This document shows positions 36,359 to 46,264 of a DNA stretch of 64,000 nt, one piece after another. The position numbers were made by a program, and so were the translations under genes. This DNA is from Leptodontidium sp. MPI-SDFR-AT-0119 (Eukaryota; Ascomycota; Leotiomycetes; Helotiales; Leptodontidiaceae), in assembly GCA_020726505.1 (NCBI GenBank), contig JAHLEZ010000021.1, positions 806,001 to 870,000 of the forward strand, given 5' to 3'. The notes under the pieces were generated by a model, which was not told the origin of the DNA, searched no databases, and saw only the letters and a program-made list of their open reading frames with translations. Positions within the stretch are counted from its first letter, which is position 1. Every line of letters begins with the position of its first letter.

Positions 36359-37635
36359 TCTGCGATCTGACACTGCCGGCCTGCTCCAAATGCCTGAAGA
36401 TCGGACGACGATGCGATTACGGCAAGGTCAGATTACGCTGGACGGACTGCGTTGCCTCAAGAGGACGCCTGGCCGGCAAGAAGATCCCTCTGTACCAACC
36501 CACTGCCCTCATCAAGACCGCAGATCACCACATGCTGTACTTCTCGCAAGAAGTCCTGCCCCGCTTCACCATCTCCAACTCGGTGATGCACCTCGACCTG
36601 GCCGAGTTGTCGAAGGATCCCGTCCTCCTGCAGTCCATCGTTGCGGTTGCGAATGCGCATGCGACCTACCGAAGCGCCAACGAGAAAGCGTTGTCGCTAT
36701 CGAAGATCGAGGACCGGAATAGCGCGCTTAGATTGTTTAGGAAACACTTGATGGGAGCCCATACAGAAGAGGTCAACCACTCCCTATTTATCGCCAACGT
36801 CCTCCTCTGCATCCTCGACGGCATCATCGAACCCATCACCGAGAGTTCCGCGACTCATCACCACATCATCGGCGGAAAGGCCATTCTGAAGCAATGGAAG
36901 GGCATGGGAGGAATCTTGCAGACCAAATACGAACTCCCGCTATTGATGCTCTCGATATTCGCGACACTGGACCTCACACATGCTTTGTTGATTGGGGATG
37001 ATCCATATTTTGAAGCTTCTACATGGTCAGAATTTGGAGATTGTGACCCTTGGTGGGGCAATGTTAGGTGCGACGATGATTTCCTGGAAACAATGGCTAT
37101 CATATCACAACTGGCTACACTTGGACACGAAGTGCGGAACTTTCGAAGCACTGTACCCATCGGGGTCTTGCTCTCGATCCAGATGGCCTTGGAACAACAA
37201 GCTGCCCGCCAGCTCGAGACAAAGCATACGCCAGATCAAGCAGCTTGGGCAGCATTCTGCGCCTGCTACCGTTTCACCGCATCCGTCTACCTCTACCGAG
37301 CGCTTAGTGTCCTGGATGTGAATCACGAGCTTGTCCAACAAGCTGTAGAAAGCTGCATGGAGATCATCGGCGGAGATGCTCTGACAGACAAACTCCATCA
37401 CTGTATTCTATTCCCAGTCCTCATCGTCGGATCGCATTGTTTGAAAAAGGAACAAAGAGTCGGGATCAAGAAGAGTCTCGCCCGAACTGGTCTCTTCCTG
37501 GCGTTTGAAAGTCTTCGGTCTTTGGAATCGTTTCTCGAGAAGCGCTGGGAGCAATTGGATAATGGTCATGATTGTATGACAGCTAGTTGGTGGGCATACT
37601 TTGATGAAATCGCAAATGTAACATGCTTGTTCTGA
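36295..37635 (+). CDS. Zn2Cys6 transcription factor, single exon
   Basis: 446 residues without introns. The cluster is at residues 13-40: CWGC-KERRVI-C-DLTLPA-C-SK-C-LKIGRR-C, matching C-X2-C-X6-C-X6-C-X2-C-X6-C. After it comes YGKVRLRWTDCVASRGRLAGKK, a common feature of fungal regulators of this group, then the helical effector domain (LLQSIVAVANAHATYRS; ALRLFRKHLMGAH; FIANVLLCILDGII). Glu/Asp-poor and Leu-rich, ending in FDEIANVTCLF. It is preceded by a very long intergenic region with an overlapping upstream ORF. The ammonium transporter is about 740 bp downstream on the same strand, so a nitrogen-related role is possible but not shown. Confidence 0.88.
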   Translation: MPPPRIRTVEGSCWGCKERRVICDLTLPACSKCLKIGRRCDYGKVRLRWTDCVASRGRLAGKKIPLYQPTALIKTADHHMLYFSQEVLPRFTISNSVMHLDLAELSKDPVLLQSIVAVANAHATYRSANEKALSLSKIEDRNSALRLFRKHLMGAHTEEVNHSLFIANVLLCILDGIIEPITESSATHHHIIGGKAILKQWKGMGGILQTKYELPLLMLSIFATLDLTHALLIGDDPYFEASTWSEFGDCDPWWGNVRCDDDFLETMAIISQLATLGHEVRNFRSTVPIGVLLSIQMALEQQAARQLETKHTPDQAAWAAFCACYRFTASVYLYRALSVLDVNHELVQQAVESCMEIIGGDALTDKLHHCILFPVLIVGSHCLKKEQRVGIKKSLARTGLFLAFESLRSLESFLEKRWEQLDNGHDCMTASWWAYFDEIANVTCLF

Positions 37636-38372
37636 GAACGGAAATCGGATGGGACTTGGAAGTGCAAGGAGTGCGAAGAACTCGGCATCGAATACTGGAA
37701 CATACTGGAAATATCAGTCAAGAGAAGGATACTGTACAATACCAGATGCTGGTTTGATCTGCCGTGGCACAACATTACGACCTCGTTACTCGAATCTCAG
37801 GAGGTTGCACAACTGGCCGATCGCTGCAGACTTGGAGAAGCCACCGATGCAAGCCGAGGCTTACTAAAAAGAGGAGGATAGCTCAAGATGCTTGGAAAAT
37901 AGCTCATGGCTTGGAGGCTGGAGATACACGAAAACTTCAGCAGGAACAGACAAAGAGGATTATATAGGAAGGTCCCCAGGGCGGGTGGAACGGATATCAG
38001 CAGAGGGCTCTCCCGAATCTCTTCCCTGACATGAAGTGGAAGTGAGATATTAATGAACTACTTAGTCTCACAATTTATTGGATACACAAACCCGCAAACT
38101 CAACGCACGCCTCTAGGCGATATGACTATCGGGAAAGGTAAAGCCTATGGTGAAATGGTCTTATCTATTACCCCTTTGGTGATGCGGGGCCTGCCTCCTC
38201 CATTATTCCAATCACTTCCCCCGGTCTCAACTACCAACAGCCCGATAAGAACAGCTCCCCCAGCAAATGTAGAATGTGAACCTTCACTTGCATCGAGACA
38301 CCTCTCTTTTCTTTGCGTTTGTTTCTAGTCTGCTTGCGCCCTGCTTTGTATTAGGGAATTTGAGTTGCCAAG
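37636..38372. other. intergenic, nothing recognised
   Basis: Includes the 3' flank of the regulator and the 5' flank of the ammonium transporter. GATA words (for example GATATGACTATCGG around 38119) are present, but I cannot claim a regulated cluster. Confidence 0.4.
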
Positions 38373-40258
38373 ATGACTTCAGATGTGTTGAAAGCGTGGG
38401 AGTCATGTGATTTGACTGATACGGTATGTCTCCTGGGGGTTGAGATATCGGACGAGAGTTTATTCCAGCTGTATTTCAGACGAGAACTACAGTTCTTGTG
38501 ATTAGATGAACATTTCCTGAATAATTGCTAACTTTGTCCAGCTTTTCGTCCTCGTTTGTACAGTCTTCTGTTGGCCGATTATCCCAGCTGTTGGTTTGGC
38601 ATACTCGGGATACAGCCATCGCCGCAATGGAATGGCATCGTTCATGCCATCTCTCCTCGTCATATCCTGCTGTACCATTCAATGGTTCGTCATCGGTTAT
38701 TCTCTCGCCTATGGAGAAGGCTCTGGTGTCATCGGCGACTTCAAATATGCATTTCATCGCGGCGTCCTTGCTGATCCCGTGGAAACTATACCCGCTATTC
38801 TCTTCAGCGAGTTCCAACTAGTCTTTGAGGCTACGGTTTGTGCGATTGCTGTTGGTGGTGCTATTGAGAGGGGGAGGACTTTGCCGATTATACCATTTAT
38901 TTTTGTAAGTCATGGTTGATGTCTCCCGAGTCTCAACTGTACAAGCTCCAGAATCGGACCCCACTAACTGATAGAATTCAGCTCTGGTCGACATTCATCT
39001 ACTGTCCACTAGCCCACATGGTCTGGTCAGATACCGGCTTTCTAGGCAATATGGGCGTACTCGACTTTGCAGGCGGAACACCTGTTCATATCGTACGTAA
39101 TAGGGGAGCCCAAAAATTCCTTTTTGAAAAATTGAATGTCTCAAGATTTTCTCGAGACATGTCTTTATCCTCTCCCCAGAATAGTCTCTATGAAAGAGAC
39201 AATCGCTAATTCTCCCATTATATAGTGCTCAGGAGCAACAGCAACAGCTCTATCAATCTACCTATCCTACCCCCTCTTCCGCTCCAAACGCTCCTCCATC
39301 CGCACGCCCTCCCACCTAGCCCTCCACCGCCCCGGAAACTCCCTCTCACAGCTCCTCGCCCTCGTCACAATCTGGAACTCCTGGCTCGCCTTCGACGCTG
39401 GCACAACTCTAAGCTTCAACTTCAAATCCATCATGGCGCTCTGCGTGACCAATCTCTGCGCCTCAGGCGGTGCCTTGACATGGACATGCATGACCTATTT
39501 CGAGACGGGGAAATGGTCTTTAGATTCCACATTCATGGGCGCCATCTCCGGTCTCGTCCTCATAACCCCCTCAGCTGGATTCATAGACATGCCCACGGCA
39601 TTCTTCTTTGGTGTCTTCGGCGCTGTGATCTGTCGTCAAGCATTACGTCTCAAATCGACTAAACTCGCGCAGAGGATCCGCTGGGTCGATAATGGCGATA
39701 CGTTCGCTACGCACTGCGTTGGTGGCGTTGTGGGCACGGTCGCTACGGGTTTGTTTGCTAGGAAGGAAGTCGCTGCGTATGATGGCGTGACGGTCATTGA
39801 GGGAGGGGTGTTCTTTGATGGGAATACGAGACAGTTGGGTGTACAGCTGCTGGAGGCGCTTATTGGCTTTACGTGGAGCTTTGTGGGGAGTTATGTCCTT
39901 TTTGCGCTGGTGGATTGTGTGCCTGGTTTGGAGGTTTTGGCTGAGGATGAGTACGTCTCCCCGTTTTATTATCCCTTTTTTTTCTCCCTTTTTCTTCTTC
40001 TTCTTTCGGGATGTCTGTCCGTCTGTCTGGGTGATTTTTCTCGGCTTGTTGAAAGGGGACTTTGGGAGTGGAGGTGGACTTCTGGGAAAGGGGGGGGAGG
40101 GGGGAGGGGGAGGGGGGAGGGGGGGTTTGACGATTTGGCTAATTGGTTCTAGGGACATTGTTTCGGGAATGGATGTAGCGGAGATGGAAGAGTCTTTTCA
40201 TGGGGAATGTGAGGAGGATTATCATCCTTTCAAGAATGGTGGCATTGAGCTTGACTAG
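38373..40258 (+). CDS. ammonium transporter (Amt/Mep family)
   Basis: Five exons: 38373-38423, 38542-38904, 38982-39092, 39226-39950 and 40153-40258, total 1356 bases, 451 residues. It is a plasma-membrane ammonium channel/transporter. First-helix context [26 protein letters not shown]; the pore motif [10 protein letters not shown] carries the first His; [14 protein letters not shown] and the second His in [12 protein letters not shown] are present, as is [17 protein letters not shown]. The C-tail is acidic ([17 protein letters not shown]). It is slightly shorter than typical Mep proteins (about 480-500), mainly at the N-terminus. Intron 4 (39951-40152) is long for this window and contains a pyrimidine tract and a G-rich tract on the coding strand. 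No paralogue is seen here. Confidence 0.9.
40090..40125 (+). repeat. G-rich tract in intron 4 of the ammonium transporter
   Basis: Runs of five to seven G separated by single A, twenty-odd bases before the 3' splice site. At least four G-runs of three or more allow a G-quadruplex in the pre-mRNA. Confidence 0.6.
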
Positions 40259-40727
40259 AACTAAGTCCTCTTGCCTAACACCGAAGGCCTGGTGTTGGAG
40301 GTTGAGAGGTATGCGCAGCTAGACCTCGCCATCCGCAGGGCGATTCAGTGGTATGCATGGTTGCTACTTGATTCTTCTTGCTGCTGTGGTCGAGGCCGAG
40401 TCCTTCTCGGCGCGTGAATGTGCCTGCTGCGTCCTGACACGCGTTATGGTTTAGGTTCAAGTGCAGCGGCGGGCGATATGATTTTGGCAGTAGCTGGTCA
40501 AACACTCGCGGCTCGTACGAGCAATATATGGGCATGATGTCCTGGGTGCGGACAAGTGCTCCTGCTGCTCCTACTTGCATCGCTTGCTACTGTGACTTTA
40601 ACGAAATGGTCCCTTCCTTCTGTATTTTTCTCGAAGTCTGATCAGGTAGGAAAGAATGACTAGATTACTGAAATGAATAAAAAGAACCCGATCGTCCTTT
40701 TTCTTCCTTTTCCTTCTTATTCTCTTT

Positions 40728-40758
<31 letters not shown>

Positions 40759-41483
40759 GCAGCAGCAGCAGCAGCAGCAAATGTGAGTTGTTTACTCTAC
40801 CGGTGTCTTTCATGCTCCCAATCCCTTCATTTCTGAACTCCTAATGTTTCCATTGAGCAACACGGCTATTCAAGAGACATACATACACGCTGTGCAACTT
40901 GGCTGACCATTCCCATCAATAGGCCTCCATCGCGTCGTCTTGCCCACCTCGCCGCCCTTCGTGCCCTCACCCTCGCCCAAGCCGCCACCATCGCCGCCGC
41001 CGCGGCTCTGCTTGCTGGAAATATCACGATCAATGAATGGCGCCGGGCCTATTGGTCCGAAATTTCCGCCGCCGCCGCCCTTGCCGCGATCTAGCGTGGC
41101 TTCGGCCACTTTCGTGGTTGACACCGCCGGTACGTTCTTTTTTGATTTGTCTTCGCATCCTCACTGCCTCAGCACCTGCACCTGCACCTAGATAGGCCTG
41201 TGAAGCTTGCTCAAGTGAGCATGTTGGAGGCGCCACCTCACGGTGGTCCAGAACGACAGTCGGGCACCTTTCCGTGGTGTTCTGGATAAGTAAGTCGGCT
41301 CGAAAGAGACGGCTGAAACCAAGACCCGACTACAGGTATTGTTACATAGCAAATCAATGAAATTGAAGTTTCCCATCCCTAGAATTTGGAGTAGACAACT
41401 ACTCTCATTCTTTCGTGACACCGGTGAATGATTATTTGGATCCATGAAATTCGCTGGTGCTGGAAGCAAGGGAAATATGACCC
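40259..41483. other. intergenic with microsatellite and GC-rich segment
   Basis: Contains the CAA/CAG microsatellite and a GCC-rich stretch (40930-41120) whose minus strand encodes a Gly-rich frame (GKGGGGGNFGPIGPAP). That frame could belong to a small protein, but no family is recognised and the bias may come from composition alone. Confidence 0.4.
40728..40780. repeat. CAA/CAG trinucleotide microsatellite
   Basis: About ten AAC/CAA units followed by about eight CAG units. Not inside a supported gene. Confidence 0.8.
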
Positions 41484-42163
41484 GTGTTAACTTCGGTATT
41501 GGAAGAGGAGTTGGAGGATACTAACATATCCACTTCAGCTTACGAGCACCCCAAAACCCCAAAAACAATTCAAAACACAAAATCCAAAAACACCATCACT
41601 ACTCCCGTCGCATCTCCTTCAACATCTATGTCGGACTTAGCCTCTCTTTTGTCATACCCCTCCCCCTCAAAAGACCTCAGTGAGGATCTTTAGATCAAGG
41701 ATCCATTCAAGTCCAGATTCCACGCGGTGCGTATGGATGAGTCTTGCGACTGCTCACAGTGTGATGCAGCCCTTGACGAGGACTATACTTGCTCGATCAC
41801 CCTGTATAGTGCAGCGAGTGATGAAGTCTCATTAGTTGAGGATGACTCGAGCCTTATCCCCATCCTTGAGCCTTGCATTGCGTTTGATTTTTCTCCTTGG
41901 GTCGACGATTCAGCATCCCCTACCCCCCACACTCTTTTCCCCATTCCTGGTGCTTTCCCCATCTTGGACGCTGAGGTGGAGGACGATTCAGGTTTAAGTT
42001 GGGTTCCTTCCGCTATAGCTCTTGAAGTCGCAGTGGTTTCTTTGGCTGCGGCCTGGGCTTTCTGGTAAGTTCCCCCTTTGGTGTTTGCTAACTGTGATAG
42101 GGCCCCCTACATTGGTCTGGCCTTCTCGCGGTGTAGGGTGTCGGCTCAGGCGAAAGCTTGAGT
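41484..42163 (+). pseudogene. unknown acidic protein ORF with an in-frame TAG
   Basis: One frame is open from the ATG at 41484 to the splice donor at 42065 except for a TAG at 41691-41693. Upstream is Ser/Thr/Pro-rich sequence. Downstream is acidic and hydrophobic sequence (RMDESCDCSQCDAALDED, then SLIPILEPCIAFDFSPWVDD). A GTAAGT donor at about 42065 and a TAG acceptor near 42101 extend it to AFWAPYIGLAFSRCR before a stop at about 42163. I recognise no family. The TAG could be CAG mutated by a C-to-T change, or the true start may lie after it (Met at 41727). Confidence 0.35.
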
Positions 42164-43223
42164 CTCTGACAGACCAGAACCGCTCACCTCATCTCCTTCA
42201 AATGGTATGAACTCTCCTTTCCACTTATCTGAGCAGTTGCTGACTTCTCTCCATATGGCTGGAGTGGGTTGATGGGATAAAGTTGGGGGTCCTGGGTCCT
42301 TCATAGAGTTCATAGCACAATGGAATCTTTTGGCTCATACGTGTTTCTCATGCTTCCGTGACTTTGAGTATCGTGACTTGGTTCTTGTGACTTCCTTGCC
42401 ACATCTTCGTGTATCGCACAGTCACATTGCCATTACCGCTGGGATGGTGATGATTTCGCAACATCTGAGTTGATCTTGCTTGGAGATACTGAGGATTGCG
42501 CGAGGTCAAATCCCAGCCGGATAGAGCCACTCTTCAGAGAAACAGACACAACCCGCTTGCTGTGGAGTGATTGGAACCAGGATTCCATTTTCCATGACTT
42601 CGGATTTCCCCGCATCGAATCTTGTCAGAATCAATTAGTATCTCAATGAAATCAGCAGGGGTGTTGGGATACATTCAATTCAGGCGGGATTGGAACAACG
42701 AATCCTCCGATTTTGAAGAATTTGATCTCGGCATTAATTTCCGAATGCCACAATTGGTTGATGATCTTTCGAATGGACTGGCAGGATCTCGGATGCGTGG
42801 TGTAGCCGATGGTGCCGAGAAGATGGAGTTTTCTCGCCAATGTCGCAAAACTGGTGGAGGACTTTGGTCGCTTCGCACCAGCGCTCACTAAGATGTAGGA
42901 GGTGTAACTCGGGAGAGGTAGAGAACAAGAGAGCTCTATTTATGGGAAGCCAGAACCTTAGCGCCTTCAGCTAATCCACGCTATCCACCCTCAGTACCAA
43001 GGTAAGTCTCCCCTCCGGTCTCTGTTTAGGCAATCTTTTCACCCACGCACTAAGGTAACCTTAGAGCAGATTAAATACCGACCTCATCGTAAATCTTCAT
43101 CCTCTCGCCCACACACCCGACAATTTACTCAATATTCGTTTGAGAAGAGAAATCACCAGTCCTCGTCCATATCACCTTCCATTCTTCACCTCAGGAACAC
43201 CAATATCGCTGATTACAGCCAAT
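42164..43223. other. intergenic with a protein-like open frame
   Basis: One plus-strand frame without an ATG stays open from about 42375 to 42648 and looks coding (YRWDGDDFATSELILLGD; TRLLWSDWNQDSIFHDFG). No family is recognised. The segment 43069-43223 is the 5' flank shared with 28162-28350. Confidence 0.35.
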
Positions 43224-44848
43224 ATGACATCTTGGCACCGCTTTCCCGCAGAGATTCGTCTCACCATCTTGGAAGCCTTGCTACACGACGGTTGTAGCTT
43301 GGCTGCCTTCGCCACAGTGTCACGAGAGTGGCAGACAATCATCGAGCGACACACCTTCTCTCGGATCAAGCTGACGTCGTCCCGCGTCGCCGATTTTGCC
43401 TCAATCGTTCATCGCAACAGGCATCTCGTGCGCTACATTTGGCTTTGCTTGGAACTCCAAGAATACAACTGCACCGGATGTGAACCTCAAGATCCAGAGT
43501 TGTGGGGCCTAAGCCACGAGGAAAATGTCTTAATCACAACTGCATTCCAAGATCTCTTCTCAGCACTTAGTGTGTGGGAACCAGCAGACAGTAGTTTACT
43601 GCTGGATATCAGCGTCTACTCCCCCAGCGACTCAGAGCATTGCTTCAAATATCTGACCTTTGAGTCTGATGATCCTTCCGATATGCGTTGGCGGGATCAA
43701 TCCGCAGAGCAGTCGATGCTGGTCAATGTTACCGACCACGACCACGGATGGTTTGATGGAATTCGAAATTCCATTCCCGCCTATCTCGCTATCGACAAAC
43801 TCTTTGGGGAGATCATGGGCGAGGGACCGTTTGATGACGAAGAAGAAGAGGGCGAGTGGTGGCAGCAACTACCATTAGTCCCAGTAGTAACAGGTGTGCT
43901 CCTCCGTCAACAGACCCGGCGAAGATGGAAGCCGGCCGCGTTGGCACATATGTTTTCTCGTCTGCCTGGGCTCCAGGAAATCCACTACGAGCCATGGAGG
44001 GAATGGCTCGGTGGTCAACAGCCGTGGACGGACCAATGTGAGTGCTCTCCGCGTTTATTTCATTATTCTCTGGCACTCCTATGTATCAGTTTCCCTGCTG
44101 CCCTGCGCTGCTGATAACCTGCTAATACTCTTTCTCGTTCTTCGTGCCAGCCTTTCGACTTCTTTTTGAATCCCTCTCTTCCGATCGATTACGGAGACTT
44201 GTCCTCTTCGAGAATTTCGACCAAACGTACCCAGCTAGCTACATGAATCTGGGCTGTGACCCTGTGCGAATACCATCCTCTTATGTCAGCCGAGCAGTTG
44301 CCAACGCCAGTCTCACGCTCGAGCACCTCTCAGCGTCGTTCATAGTAGAAGCCAGCCATTTCTTCGATGCTCGAGAACTTTTATGGACGTGGCCTAATTT
44401 AACCTGGCTTGCACTGACATCACAACTGCTCGTGCCACAGGGGGAGCGCCAGACGGAATTGGATGACATGCTCCAGTCAGCAGCAGCAGCGGCCATGAAA
44501 ATGCCGAATCTTGAAACGATGGAAATATGGAACGGAGAAAAGGGATCGGCGATGCTATTCAAGTACCAGCGCGCTGAGCAAGGGCAAGGGCAACTTGCTG
44601 TAATAACCTGCAGAGGAACATGGGAATTGACCTTGCGCCCTGCCGTGATCCAGGTTTGGGACGCCGTAGCATTGAGGCATCACGACCAAGGACATATCAT
44701 TGTCAAGGAGTTGCTTGATGCTGGTGTTCGTGTCATGTCTCATGGTGATGCCATAGGCCATTTGAAATTGTCGAGGCCAGTCATTCGCCCTGTCTCGTTG
44801 CGGCAGATTCAAATGGGGCACATGATTCGAGAAGGATTGCAAAACTAA
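43224..44848 (+). CDS. F-box domain protein
   Basis: Two exons, 43224-44037 and 44151-44848, 503 residues. The N-terminus (WHRFPAEIRLTILEALL followed by AAFATVSREWQTIIE) is a fungal F-box, which would link a substrate to an SCF ubiquitin ligase. The remainder, containing FSRIKLTSSRVADFASIV, LPGLQEIHYEPWREW and WPNLTWLALTSQLL, matches the large family of fungal F-box proteins with a C-terminal DUF6546-like domain. The segment DDEEEEGEWWQQLP is an acidic insertion. The start is the Met directly before the F-box. An upstream in-frame ATG at 43140 lies in the segment duplicated at 28 kb and is probably 5' UTR. Substrate unknown. Confidence 0.85.
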
Positions 44849-46264
44849 TAGCCCAATCTCTGCTGCCAGGCTAGGAATATGCGAAATAGCTAGAAGCTAG
44901 AGTTTCTGAGATATCACTCGCTTGGACGCCTCAAGCTCCCAAAAGCCTGCCTATCACTCATGAAATCGATGGGCTCGATCTTGCTAGGTGCTATTTGCTA
45001 CATTTACACAATTTCAATTATATTTCCCACTTTTCACTTCACTACAGTAGTGCTTCACTTTTTCTTAGTCACTAGAAGAAAGTCAATCCGGGAGTATGCC
45101 AAGAAGCAGAAGTTCGTGCTCACAGGAGGACTTCAAGGAAGGGTGAATTTGAATTAACGGCAATTAAGACGGCAGCCTGTCTAGCTTTAGTATTAACACA
45201 GGTGGGACATAAAAAGCATGTAATAAAGTTGTTGACTAACACGTAATATGAAAACTTTGCACAAGATATATACTGGTTGGTTTCGAACTCACCTTCATCA
45301 CGTTCCCTAGTAGCATTTCTCCATCAGCGAGTCCTCGACCAGATAATCGCAACCAAACAGCGAGAGAATTTTTCTCCACTTGGATCTTCTTCAGATCTTA
45401 GCGACAGCGAGACTGAAGTGGGAGAGGGTGTGCTGATTGAGTTTGCCGAGGCTTGAAGACAAATCGAGATAGATGAGAGACCCTGCGCAATTTGCGCAAT
45501 ATTGCCGCTTAATAAATTGAGCTTGAGCTTTGGCCAGGGAATGGAAATCCCTGAAGAGATCAATTGCTCGCTCGTCTTTACAACTGCATTGCCATTCAAT
45601 ATTTTCGCAAGATCTCTCAACTGAATGTTGTTGTTTTTGGTCCTTCGGTCGTGGTTTAGTTAACTCATCACGGACACCTTCATCCGATGATTGACTGACT
45701 ACTGTACTCCGTACTTTATCTCCATGCATAATTCTGCACCTCGCATGCAGCTCTCCAGCTGACAGACAAGGTGTCTGGTCCAGGCAAGCCACACTCGCTG
45801 AAGCCCGTAATGAGAACCCTGGAGTGGGGTGTGTGGGGTGCGTCTAGGGCCTTTTAGGGAGGTGTGGCCGTCGATGGTGCACTGTAGATGAGCGCTGAGT
45901 GGTTGGGTTTTAGGAGTGTTTATCGATTTGGTGGGGACGGGCGGGCTGAGCTTGGGTGCGGTGGGCGAGAGAGCTGGAGGGGTTCTAGTTTTCTTCGACG
46001 TTTTCTTCGATGAAGGGTGTGTTTCTTTACTTTGATTTATCTTTGTTTGTACTCGAACTCGAATTGCGAGGGTTTTGATTTGACAAGAAGGCTTGACGAA
46101 GCGGGAGTTTATTGTTGATTACACAGTCTGAATACAGTAGGAGATTGAGAAGTTTGCGACGCAGGAATTCAAGAGTTGAGGAGAGGTGATTCGACGATTC
46201 CGCTGTAACCGACGGAAAAACAAGCACCTGGACTCTAGGATTTTTCCAGAACAAGACCGCGAAT
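44849..46264. other. intergenic, nothing firmly recognised
   Basis: A minus-strand frame at 45391-45792 (133 codons) is Gln/Lys-rich and has no recognisable domain, so I did not call it. No repeats of note. Confidence 0.4.

Noticed and set aside
39643..40158. 171-codon minus-strand ORF opposite the ammonium transporter
   Set aside because: Pro/Lys-rich product of the G-rich intron and coding bias; the plus strand carries the conserved gene.
40728..40780. CRISPR-like repeat array
   Set aside because: It is a simple trinucleotide repeat in a eukaryotic genome, without spacers.
40870..41236. Gly-rich minus-strand ORFs near the microsatellite
   Set aside because: Possibly a small gene, but no conserved motif and strongly biased GCC/GGC composition. 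Not called.
45391..45792. 133-codon minus-strand ORF
   Set aside because: No recognisable domain, overlapping alternatives in other frames, no splice or family support.
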